Positions 17,651-26,182 are shown, counted from the first letter of the stretch. The stretch: 26,266 nucleotides of DNA from Chara braunii (GCA_003427395.1 BFEA01000195.1:1118535-1144800), one strand, 5' to 3'. Program-made: numbers and translations. Notes: a model not told the origin generated them from the letters alone.

Positions 17651-17840
17651 GCCCCGGCGTGGGGGGGGGCCAAGTCCCACTAGCAGCGTTAAGCTATCTC
17701 AACGCCTGAATCTGGACGCTTTTGCGCAGATGTGCAGACATGGTGTTGAGTTTCCTGAACTACACTTCTCCACAAAAAAACACGTCCAGATTCGGGCGTT
17801 GAGGTAGCTCAACGCTGCTACTGCTGCGACTTGGCCCCGG
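17651..17840. repeat. foldback (long inverted repeat) element
   Basis: The left arm core 17669-17718 (GCCAAGTCCCACTAGCAGCG ... CTGAATCTGGACG) is complementary to the right arm 17783-17835 (CGTCCAGATTCGGGCGTTGA ... GCGACTTGGC) with a few mismatches and a small bulge. GC-rich extensions continue both arms. The 64-base spacer contains the family block ACTTCTCCACAAA. The right arm is the same sequence as the end of the U6-bearing units (13683, 15889), so this may be the family's intact terminus. Possible MITE or foldback element, or a hairpin RNA source. Confidence 0.75.
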
Positions 17841-17919
17841 GAGGGTCGGCGTACAGCCCACGCCGCTATCCGCGGCAAGAAAGTGCCACTAGCAAAGCGG
17901 ATTCAATCAAGCGCCCGAA

Positions 17920-17990
17920 CGTACATCGAGAAATCGCTCCTCCCCCCCCCCCAACCCCCCCCCCCCCCCCACAACAAAAAAAAAACGGGG
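17920..17990 (+). repeat. degenerate U6 3' end followed by C-run and A-run
   Basis: TACATCGAGAAATCGCTCC resembles the U6 end TAAATCGAGAAATGGTCC, and is followed by long C and A runs as in copy 3. The match is short, so this is a weak call based mainly on context. Confidence 0.35.
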
Positions 17991-18858
17991 GAAAAGGTAA
18001 GCGCAGCCCCTACGGGCTGCGAACATGCAATGCTGGTGTGAATAATTAATACGCCCTGAGGTCAAATATGCTACAGTAGGAGGCATTGACCCCGAGGCCT
18101 GAGATCAGGAAGGAAACAACCTATATATATATATACAAGGAATGAACGGAGCCGAATCCCAACTTTCGGGTAGAGTTGCATCCGCAGGAGAGCCAAGAAG
18201 AGAGCGACCCATACATATCTCACTGAAAAAAAAAAGGTACGCTACGTCAGGCTACCCTCCTCTCTTGGGGTTGATCACTAAGCGAGACCTGCCGGCCCGG
18301 CGGGATCCTTCCACTGGGTGCCCTATCCGAGGAGGAGGACAGCGGTGTCCTGGGGACGGTAGTAGTTGTGCTGCTGCCTTCATGTCTGCCATTCTTCCCT
18401 CGCTGGAGCTTTGTATTCTCCCCTCCATTCCCCTCCTATCCGGCGTGTGAATGCGCTTCAAACTTGCTGGTTTGTTGCTGGCCCTTAGTCTTTCTTAGAT
18501 AGGTAGCCTCGGGCGCTCCGCTCTCACACCACACAGCACGGGTTTATGGACGGAAGCGAAGTACTTTCACTTTGTGCTGCAATTGTCAAGTCGAGCAAGT
18601 CCCAAAATGCCCTCTGGTGATTGGGCTCCCACTTTCTTTTCTTCTCCTCGACTTTCTTTCTAACTAATTTCTGTGTATCATGTATATCGGCATTGGCATT
18701 GGTTAGGCGGCTCTGTGTATTATCTCTGACCCTCCCTGTGCCCAGTGCCCACTCCTCCTCCTCCCCTTTGACCTCTCATTATGATAGCAATTTTTTATTT
18801 TTATTTTCGGCCGACGGAAGGCCAATCTGCCCACTCGCTTGCTCATACGTCCGTCGTC
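17991..18858. other. no gene recognised
   Basis: This holds a short TA run (18122-18134), an A-run (18227-18236) and a pyrimidine-rich stretch (18760-18780). A 102-codon frame at 18142-18450 (MNGAESQLSGRVASAGEP...) has no recognisable domain and mixed low-complexity composition; I do not call it a gene. Confidence 0.35.
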
Positions 18859-18930
18859 ATGCTGACTCGTTTCATTGTCTTCTTGGCGTGCGCTGCTGTG
18901 TGTGGATGGATGGGTCGGTGCAGCAGCTAA
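18859..18930 (+). CDS. possible 23-residue signal-peptide-like small ORF
   Basis: An ATG opens MLTRFIVFLACAAVCGWMGR, then CSS and stop. A short basic start and a hydrophobic Ala/Cys-rich core look like a secretory signal, 312 bases upstream of another such start (19243). It could be an upstream ORF, the first exon of a secreted peptide gene, or chance. No codon-usage or homology support. Confidence 0.2.
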   Translation: MLTRFIVFLACAAVCGWMGRCSS

Positions 18931-19242
18931 CGGTTCGTTGAAGTCGCTTCACTTCCAGAGGAATCGGCTGCTCATTCAGGCTCATTGCCCCAGGATCAGA
19001 AGACCAAGCCCGCCCGACCGAGAAGATCCAGAGAGACCGGCTGGTGCGCGCCAACTCTCGCTCACCCAGTTGCACGCACATCGGCAGCGGCACCATCCGC
19101 ATTCTTCTCCCTCGCAAGAGGTGGTTGCTGTGTCCTCACTGTCCTGTCTCTCGGATCGGAATTCCCCGAGAACCAAGGCGGTCGCATCCTTAAGGGAGAG
19201 GGAGAAGGAGAAGGAGAACAGCACGAGTGTGCGAAGAATTAG

Positions 19243-19530
19243 ATGGCGGCGCAGCCAACCAAGGTGGTCCTCGTTTTGCTCCTCGACTTCTGCGCGCTTT
19301 CTGCTACCATGATCGCCAACGTCCAGGCAGCCACTTGAATAGTCACCAAACTCTATCCAAGCGTCAGCCAGTGCACGGGGCTTTGCAGCTCCTACTGCAA
19401 CGGTTACCTGGGGGCTAATCCCAGCTGCGTCCGCGTTTCGTACTGGAACTGCCAGGGCGCCACCTGCACGTGCACTCTTTGCTATCGTCGTCGCTTTAGC
19501 CTTATTGCCTGCCCGTATCCGGAGTGCTGA
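19243..19530 (+). pseudogene. secreted cysteine-rich peptide frame with one in-frame TGA
   Basis: The ATG at 19243 opens MAAQPTKVVLVLLLDFCALS, then ATMIANVQA. A basic n-region, a hydrophobic core and a VQA site are typical of a secretory signal peptide. The same frame continues for 96 codons apart from TGA at codon 32 (19336-19338). After it come ten cysteines in about 55 residues (QCTGLCSSYC, SC, NC, TCTCTLC, AC, EC) ending at TGA 19528. Signal plus compact Cys-rich mature part in one frame suggests a small secreted, disulfide-rich protein. It is unlike GASA/snakin spacing and I do not recognise the family. The TGA sits in ACT-TGA-ATA and could be a decayed CGA, a sequence error or an intron edge. 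GA-rich DNA (19195-19220) precedes the start. Confidence 0.45.
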
Positions 19531-20749
19531 AACAGAGGGGACAACGCGTATGGCATGTCTGCAGCATGGGGATCATGGGGATTGCCGTGGGCTGCCCTCC
19601 GACACTGAAAAAGACGAGCAATCCCTACCGGTAGTCCATGCTGACAGCACCCTGCCGGTAGTCTGGGGATAGCGTTGGTTGCATTGTGAGACACAGGATT
19701 TTGGGCTCTGCTGTCCTCGATGGTAAGGTATGGTATGGTATGGTTTGAAGACATGCAGTGGCTTGGCATGCGTTTGAATTTCCCGTTCACTCACTAGACC
19801 GATCGCAGCTGCCGGTGAAAAAATCCGGCTCATAGATAAATGAATCGTTATTTATATTAGAACTGGTTGTGCTGGCCTAGATGTTTGTGGGGCCATTGGC
19901 CGGCGGCCCGGGAGTAGTATTGCGTCGAAGCGAAGCGAAGCGAAGCTGGGTAACGCTCCCCCCAGTACTCTATTTTTTTTCTCTTTTCTTCCGTCCGCCG
20001 CGCACTGGAAGGTCCCCATGAAAAGGGAGTCGAGTCCTTTTGCAATACGACACGACGAAGGTATCAAGTGACCATCCTGTCGCAGCCCCCTGCTGATTGG
20101 TGTCTTGGGCCAGGCAGGCTTTAGCCCTTCCTCTCCTCTTCTTGTCACTCTTGTTTACCATCCTCACAATCTTTGTAACCCCTCTCTTGCTTGCCTGTGA
20201 TAAGCAACCGGACTGGAGCCCCCCAGAATAGAAGGGGCAGCGTGTGTTGGTGTAAAAAAAAAAAAAAAGAAAAAAAAAAAAAGAAAAAAGAAATCGTTTT
20301 TATCATCAAAAACAGAGGTGAAGGGGGAGAAAAGAAAAAACGAAATCTCTCTCTCTCTCGCGTTGGCCCCATTTTACCCTTCGTTTGTTTCTTTCATGTC
20401 GTTCGTCTGGTGTTTCTTTGTTGCTCTTCATCAACGCCGACTGTGAGCTCAGGTCTTTCCCACTCCAAATTGTATGCATTTCCTCTTTTTTTTTTGTCGG
20501 CTCCTCCATGACACGGTACTAGTTGCTCTAGCAGCTCTACTAGCTCTGTAGTGCCCGAGTTAAGTTTCGATTGAATGCGAAACTCCTGCCCCTCAATGAC
20601 CAGAACAGAAACTAAGGCCCCAAAAGTGAAAATTGTGTGAAAAAGAAATGTAAGAAAAAAAAGTTTAAAAAAAGTGACATTGACAATATTAGTTTTTAAG
20701 TTGTTTACTGTTTTTTTTTTTGTTTTTTTTTTTCTCATGGCATTATGTC

Positions 20750-20792
<43 letters not shown>

Positions 20793-20860
20793 CAAGACTC
20801 AAAAACTCATTTGATTACCCACACCAAAGGAGAGGCCCGGAATCCTCTACAAACAACCCG
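19531..20860. other. no gene recognised; A/T homopolymer-rich
   Basis: The first part (to about 19860) may be the 3' flank of the Cys-rich frame. It includes a GGTAT short tandem repeat (19725-19742) and an AT-rich TAAATGAATCGTTATTTAT. A GAAGC run lies at 19927-19945. Long A-runs (20253-20300), a CT run and a T-run (20750-20788) follow. Open frames here are homopolymer-driven. Confidence 0.35.
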
Positions 20861-20865
20861 GGGCT

Positions 20866-20950
20866 AGGTCCCACTTGCACGAATTAAGCGATACTGACTG
20901 ACCGTAGATAGCAAAGATCAACGGCCGGAATCTCCTAATTTGCGCAAGTG
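20866..20950 (+). repeat. diverged left arm of the foldback family
   Basis: GGGGCTAGGTCCCACTTGCA, CGAATTAAGCGATACTGACT and ATCAACGGCCGGAATCTCCT, then AATTTGCGCAAGT, follow the order of the left arm at 17651-17730 (GTCCCACTAGCAGCGTTAAG, TCAACGCCTGAATCTGGACG, TTTTGCGCAGAT). No matching right arm lies nearby, so this is a solo or truncated copy. Confidence 0.55.
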
Positions 20951-22613
20951 GAACGTTGCCCCCGGAAAGTAACAGAAAAGGTAGCTAGCTGTAGGCGTCG
21001 GGGTGAAATCCAGTGACAGAAATGGCCAAAACCAAAACCAGACTGGTAGGTTTTTTTATCTATGATGATGTTGAGGTAATTGTCTATCTGTTGGTTTAAG
21101 GGCATACCCACACTCCTACTTTCCTTGATGCATCTGACTCCAATGACGACCAGACATGGATGAACCTGACCGCAATCACGTCCACAGATTACTAGAAAAA
21201 GTCCTCGTGTGCGGTGTCGATGCCCCAAGTGTCCTGCGTATTTGCATGTTTATATTTGTATTATTATTACCATGTCATTGATATTTAAAGAAGAAGATAC
21301 GTTCGGATTACAATATGCCAAAAAAAAAAAAAACTTTCAAAAAAAAAAAAAAAANAAGCATTTGGTTCACCAAGTTAGTTTCACTGGAATTCGAGTCCAC
21401 GTCTGCACTGCAACCGGGGACTGGTCCAGGTGTTATGATCCTGGCCAATTTCGAGATACACATTCATCAGATAGTACAATGCCGTCCACTTGCAAAAAAA
21501 AAAAAAAATCTTGAGAGGAGAGAGAGGGGTAGAAGAAGAAGAAGTAGAAAGAAAGAAAGAAAGAAGAAGATGATGTACACCAGAATAAACCAATGAGAAT
21601 GCTCTTCTTTTTCGCCAATCACTCTCCTCCTCCTTATCTCCTCCTCTCTTATTCACACAAGAAGTAATAATACAATGTTGAATGGCTGAACCAGAATCAA
21701 AGTCCGAATCCCTCTTCTACTGCAGGTATCACTTGAGGTCCACCATAGCCATGGCCACCTCCCTCACTGTTCACTCTCATAGGACGAGGCTATGGCGGAC
21801 TACTCGGGCCTGGCCCTGACGTCCAAAGGACAGCGCAAAGCAGCTATGGCTGCTCTAGCTCAGGCCGCCAGGCCTAGCTCTGCCTCGAAGCTTCTTGGTG
21901 TAGCTCTACCCCAGCTGGGGCCTTCCTGCTGCAGTGCCCACCCAAGGTGATTATGAAGATGGCTGCCACCATAGCCAAGTAAGTACCTCTGGCGCTCCTC
22001 CCTAGCCCTGGCCTTCTTCCTCCTTCGTGCCGTTGCTCCTTCACCAGCAGCACTGCTGAATGCTAGCGCTGCTCCAGCCAGCGCTCCAACCACTGCAGTG
22101 TGTCGCCAAAACTGCACAAAGACAATGAGCCTGGGCTCTTCGCCCGGCCTGGAGATATAGCGGCCTGCTTGCCTCTTCGGCGGTGACTTCCAGGCCGATC
22201 GGCCGTCCAACCAACCGGTACCTCCTCCTCCCTTTCGGGGGGAAACATCATTGCAGACTCTGACATTGCCCGTACAGGCCCTAGACTCAGACTGGTTGGA
22301 CGGGTACCCACGTAGACCTAGCCTACAACTACTGTGCCTCTAAAATGCTTATCTTTCCTTCTTCTGCTGGGCCTAGAGTACCCGGCACATCTACCTCTTC
22401 AGGGTGTGGTACCGGCCTACCTGCTACTTGAGTGTTTCCCCGCTGCTTCAAGTGTTGCTGGCCTCTTCCCCCGCCACTTGAGTGTTTTCCCCGCTGCTCA
22501 CGGCCACAGGTAAGTACCTTCCCTGAGGGCCCAACGAACAAACAAGTGCCCTTGCGGGTCACACACACAACTTCAAGCCCTCAAGCACTCAGATAGACAT
22601 AGCAGACCAGAAG
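20951..22613. other. no gene recognised; possible splice-donor-like sites
   Basis: Poly(A) tracts at 21320-21355 (with an N) and 21495-21508, and a GA-rich run (21510-21575). Between 21700 and 22570 the DNA is GC-richer, with GTAAGTACC twice (21978, 22506), the second as CACAG-GTAAGT. These resemble plant 5' splice sites, but I cannot join exons. A minus-strand 116-codon frame (21860-22210; FVQFWRHTAVVGALAGAALA, then RRRKKARARE) has a hydrophobic then basic stretch but no family I recognise. Confidence 0.35.
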
Positions 22614-23495
22614 GTGCGCACACACACAGACTTCGAGAACTTAGTAGCAAATGGGAAACTCAGCAAGGCATTCAGTCCATGGGCAAAACTCAGAAGTCAG
22701 CTGTGTGTCTCAGTCCGTATTTGGTCAGGTCATTACACAGGAGTATATGCCCGAATCTGGATGCAGTTGTGGGAGAAGTGGAGACACACATTCAGGCGCC
22801 AGAGGGACCTCAGTTCTGCGGAACGTCCCACTACCGATATGGTTTGGATTTCACGTCTGCATGAGGACGTGATGAAAAGCTTCTTTTCCAAAAAAAACAG
22901 GAAAAAAGCAAAGAGAGCTGTACACAAAGGGCCTGGCCGCAAAAAAAAACAACTTCCTTTCGGGAAGGAGTCACCGCACAGCACCCACACTACCTCTGTC
23001 AGAACAAAAGTCGTGAATGCTGTCAGAGTCTCAAGTTTGCGAGCTTAACAGCTTGCGCTAGTCCTCCCTGCCTGCAGCGCTCGCAAACTCGTAGGTCCTC
23101 CACTGGTCGGCTGGAGGAGCTGCGAATCTCACGAGTGTGCCGCGTCGCTCCAACAGAGGTCCATCCAAAAAAATGGACTGTAGCACCAAAAAATTTGGGC
23201 CGTAGCAAAACGAATCCTGCACGACTCTCGCGAGGGTGCTCTTGTGAGATTCAGTGAGAGTTCTGGTGTGTGCTGTGGGGCGGTGAGGCGAAAAACGAAG
23301 CAAAACGGAGGATCCGGGCTTCACGACGCCTCGCGAGTTTGGTGGTCGTTTCGTTTCGTTAGTTGTGCTGTCCATCGAGGCCCAAAATAATGGCAAATTT
23401 CCCATTGATCTGCTTTTGTCCCACCATCTGTGCTTTCCTTGAAAAAAAAAAAAAACCTTCCGTTTCCTTTCCGCCTGTTTTTCTTCTTTGTCAGA
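22614..23495. other. unassigned; one 144-codon frame of unknown status
   Basis: The frame 22614-23048 (MRTHTDFENLVANGKLSKAF..., Lys-rich end) has no recognisable motif. From 23050 to 23350 the DNA is GC-rich with short repeats such as CTCGCGAG. A T-rich stretch precedes the U2 retrocopy. Confidence 0.3.
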
Positions 23496-23508
23496 GGAAA
23501 ATGGATTT
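23496..23508. repeat. target-site duplication of the U2 retrocopy (poly(A) side)
   Basis: GGAAAATGGATTT here equals 23736-23748 on the other side of the U2 copy. Thirteen bases identical, bounded by the T-run (poly(A) on the minus strand). Confidence 0.85.
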
Positions 23509-23550
23509 TTTTTTTTTTTTTTTTTTTNTTTTTTTTTTTTTTTTTTTTTT

Positions 23551-23734
23551 AGCCGCGCCGCACTCTGCCACAGTGCAATAAAGAGGCAACGCTGAACAGA
23601 CAAGCCTACCCATATGACCCCTCCTAAGCCCAGAAAAAATAATTTAATATACTAGTGGCCAGATGGACCACGGATCAAATATTAAACTGATCAGATACTA
23701 CACTTGATCTTAGCCAAAACGCCGAGAAAGGTAT
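23551..23734 (-). ncRNA. U2 snRNA retropseudogene, near full length with poly(A)
   Basis: On the minus strand the copy starts exactly at the U2 5' end: ATACCTTTCTCGGCGTTTTG, GCTAAGATCAAGTGTAGTAT. The branch-point-pairing GTAGTA is present. Canonical CTGTTCTTATCAG is shortened to CTGATCAG, which removes the stem IIa loop. CAGTTTAATAT, the loop IIb region and an Sm-like ATTATTTTTT follow. It runs 184 bases, then a roughly 40-base poly(A) (T-run 23509-23550, one N), with 13-bp target-site duplications. No USE (GTCCCACATCG) or TATA lies upstream. Authentic U2 forms the branch-site snRNP; this copy looks LINE-mobilised and non-functional. Confidence 0.93.
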
Positions 23735-23735
23735 G

Positions 23736-23748
23736 GGAAAATGGATTT
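23736..23748. repeat. target-site duplication of the U2 retrocopy (5' side)
   Basis: The second copy of GGAAAATGGATTT starts two bases from the first U2 nucleotide (23734), with one extra G at 23735. Confidence 0.85.
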
Positions 23749-23863
23749 GAGTCAGTCTGCCATTCTCTTCTTTGGGCATAGCCACACCATTCTCGAAAGG
23801 TGCAAAATGAGAATGAACTGCAACCTAGAACATGGCCAGATGCGCCTGCCACAGTTTTGTCTC

Positions 23864-24070
23864 TTTCACGTTTCGAAAGTGGTGTGGCGGGGCCCTTGTT
23901 TATCCTTCTTCGGATTGCTCTGCTCGGCTCTGCTCTGCTCTTCCTCCATGTCCGGTTTTATTTCTTTTTCACATTTTGAAAGTGGTGTGGCAGGGCCCTT
24001 GTTTATCCTTCTTCGAATTGCTCTGCTCGGCTCTGCTCTGCTCTTCCTCCCCCTGGGTTGCTTTTCGTGA
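23864..24070 (+). repeat. 103-bp imperfect tandem duplication
   Basis: GAAAGTGGTGTGGC(G/A)GGGCCCTTG, the following TTTATCCTTCTTCG, and CTGCTCGGCTCTGCTCTGCT recur with a period of 103 (23875 and 23978). Both copies lead into a sequence near ATGTCCGGTTTTATTT. The two units differ at a few positions. Confidence 0.85.
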
Positions 24071-24120
24071 CATGTCCGTTTTTATTTCCGGGCATAAGAA
24101 CGTGCGTGCGGAGACATGCA

Positions 24121-24245
24121 GATGCTGGAAGTAGGCAGGTGTCATTCACTGTTAGGCTGGGACCCCACATTCTGGGGGAGGCTCGCATGCAAATGCTGGA
24201 AGTAGGCAGGTGTCATTCACTGTTAGGCTGGGACCCCACATTCTG
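24121..24245 (+). repeat. 71-bp tandem duplication
   Basis: ATGCTGGAAGTAGGCAGGTG, TCATTCACTGTTAGGCTGGG and ACCCCACATTCTGG occur at 24122 and 24193 with essentially no differences, so the duplication is recent or an assembly duplicate. Confidence 0.88.
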
Positions 24246-24582
24246 GCGGTTCTCACCGCGAGCCTCTGCGAAGCAGTTCGGCGGACCCCACAGGTCGGCG
24301 AAAGTGGCCAGGAAGAGTACGCCAGGGCGTTTCCACTCGGTTCATGGCCTTGTCTGGCCTACGTGGACCGTGCCTCCTCCGGGAAAAACTGCCCACCAGG
24401 AATGCTAGCCCTTGGGAACGTCTTCCATGCAATGAACCAGCGGACAAAATTGTGGTCCACCCAGGAACACGGGGGAGGCATCCTATTTTAATTCAAATTC
24501 AAAAAGGTTGCGGGGCGGGGGGGGGCAGCGCGCTGTGGTGCGGGCGGAAATCAAGGTGTCCAGGGCTGTGAAACCGTGCGCT

Positions 24583-24628
24583 GATTGAGCGCGGGGTCGG
24601 AGCTCAAATTTTTTAGCTCCGCTCAATC
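24583..24628. repeat. bulged hairpin (inverted repeat)
   Basis: GATTGAGC (24583-24590) pairs with GCTCAATC (24621-24628), and GGAGCT (24599-24604) pairs with AGCTCC (24615-24620). The loop is T-rich. TTGAGCGGGG-like direct repeats follow to 24665. Confidence 0.6.
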
Positions 24629-24712
24629 CCATGCTCAAAAGCTCTTGAGCGGGGTTTGAGCGGGCACGGGAGTATTTTTTTCACCGAAAAAAAAAAAAGC
24701 AAAAAAAAAAAA

Positions 24713-25022
24713 CAAAAAATACAGGGTTGTAGATCTTTTTGAGATCTACGACCTTGTTTTTTTTGTTTTTTTTTTGAAGTCTTTCTGTATTTTTAAGAAA
24801 TCAAAAACATAAACGAAAGAAAAGAAAAAAAAAACATGAAATGGGTGGTTTTTTTCCTTCTTTTCACAGAGATTGTTTTGCAGGCAAAAAATTAACCAAT
24901 AAAATAATAAAAAATACAGTCTTGTAGATATTTTGGAGATCTACGACCCCATATTTTTGTTTGTATTTATTGAAAGTTCGTATATGTTAAAAAATACGAA
25001 AAACATAAAAACGAGAAAAAAA
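24713..25022 (+). repeat. diverged tandem repeat, two units each with a conserved hairpin
   Basis: Unit 1 (24717-24830) and unit 2 (24912-25022) share AAATACAG, a hairpin, a T-rich stretch, a GAAAGT/GAAGTC block and AAAAACATAAA. The unit 1 hairpin 24725-24753 is a 12-bp stem (GGTTGTAGATCT / AGATCTACGACC, one G-T pair) with a 5-base loop. The unit 2 hairpin 24922-24946 keeps TTGTAGAT / ATCTACGA with loop changes. Confidence 0.65.
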
Positions 25023-25055
25023 GACACTCACAGACCCCGCCCAGCCCGGGCCTGC

Positions 25056-25077
25056 CCACACACACACACACACAGGG

Positions 25078-25110
<33 letters not shown>

Positions 25111-25150
25111 CACACACACACACACACACACACANACACACACACACATA

Positions 25151-25219
<69 letters not shown>
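25056..25219. repeat. compound (CA)n(GA)n microsatellite
   Basis: CA repeats from 25056 to 25182, interrupted by GGGG, two ATAGA blocks and an N, then GA repeats to 25219. The interrupted pattern suggests two or three duplicated CA-ATAGA blocks. Confidence 0.97.
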
Positions 25220-25222
<3 letters not shown>

Positions 25223-25263
25223 CCGCCTCCCGTGCGTCCCTATCAGCAAGGGACCATGGAGAC

Positions 25264-26064
25264 ATGGCCGACCGATGCAGTCCACGCTTGTCGGACGTCA
25301 TGCGACAGGGGCGAGATCCATCACCCACCATGCGACGCGGGGAAGAAGAGTCACATCCGGCAGTAGCGGACGCGCGTGGACGAGAGGCCGGACGACCAAG
25401 CGGGAGGGGAAGTGCCGGGGGAAGGGTGCCTGAAAGTGGTAGTGAAGTGGATACAGGTGATGACGCCGTGCAACCTGAGGGAGGCGATGTGCCAAGGAGA
25501 AGGAGAACCAGGCCATGACTGCTAGAGGAGCGCATTGATCTGGCGAGGTTCATGAAGGAGGACGACGTCATGATGACGATGGCGTCTGGGCAGTTGAAGC
25601 AGGCGAGAAGGTCAGTGAGGAACGAGCGGGTGTCCAAGAACATGAAGGCGGCAGGTTGGATCAGGTCGGCAGAAGACTGTAGGAAGAAGTGGTGCGACCT
25701 CATAAGCAAGATGAAGGACATCCTACACAAGTGTAACACGTCGGGGAAGCCCTTATATTGGGAGATGAGCGTCGAAGACAGGAAAAGAGAGGGAATCCTA
25801 ACGACGTTTGAGCAGCCGTTGTGGGAGAAGATGGAGTGGGCACATCTAAAGCCGTTAGTCGCCTGCGACAATACCATGGCATCATTAAACTTGCAGGGTG
25901 CTGAAAGTGGTGTTTATGGCTCGTGAGAAGGCGGGAGCCGTACTGGTGAAAGTGCTGAAAAATTGGACAGCGGCGTGGGGCAACGGGCAAAGAGCGCGCT
26001 AGTGATCACCTGCCAGTGCCGTCTATGGAGAGGGTTGTGCTCTGTGTTGCCGCGCGTTCATTGA
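25264..26064 (+). pseudogene. trihelix / Myb-SANT-like DNA-binding protein, two in-frame TGAs
   Basis: One frame holds from 25264 to 26064 except for TGA at 25516 and 25924. An acidic/Arg-rich N-terminus (MADRCSPRLSDVM to PRRRRTRP) precedes the first TGA, where a SANT-type domain would have Trp. LLEERIDLARFMKEDDVMM and GWIRSAEDCRKKWCDLISKM follow, then KCNTSGKPLYWEM, LWEKMEW and KPLVACDNTMASLNLQG. Helix spacing and the DCRKKW core fit trihelix/Myb_DNA-bind_4 proteins, which bind promoter DNA or serve transposons of the PIF/Harbinger type. After the second TGA, EGGSRTGESAEK continues plausibly. Both stops may be decay. An intron is not needed to explain the frame. Confidence 0.7.
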
Positions 26065-26082
26065 ACGCTCGTTCACTGAACG
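26055..26082. repeat. two copies of the palindrome CGTTCA-N-TGAACG
   Basis: CGTTCATTGAACG (26055-26067) and CGTTCACTGAACG (26070-26082) are perfect palindromes around a variable centre, two bases apart. A GACGCGTTTGCGC-type stretch follows. They resemble dimer-binding sites, but no function can be assigned. Confidence 0.5.
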
Positions 26083-26182
26083 AGGCTAAACGCGTTTGAC
26101 GCGTTTGCGCAGGCGTTTTTGGTGCGGGGGTGTGGACTGGGGGGCGTGTGAGTGTGTTGTCACTGTTGTGTGTGTATATGTC

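Noticed and set aside
18142-18450. 102-codon open frame
   Set aside because: No domain, no signal and mixed composition; not distinguishable from chance.
21361-21420. Possible tRNA or SINE B box (GGAATTCGAGTCCACG)
   Set aside because: No A box, no cloverleaf and no acceptor stem could be found around it.
21860-22210. Minus-strand 116-codon frame, considered as a PIF/Harbinger N-terminus
   Set aside because: Only a hydrophobic run followed by a basic run; no DDE or other specific motif.
25056-25182. CRISPR-like array with ATAGA spacers
   Set aside because: It is an interrupted CA microsatellite in a eukaryotic context.
24987-25877. 296-codon minus-strand open frame through the CA/GA repeats
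   Set aside because: It reads SLSLSL and VCVCVC from the microsatellite and runs antisense to the trihelix frame; it is a low-complexity shadow.
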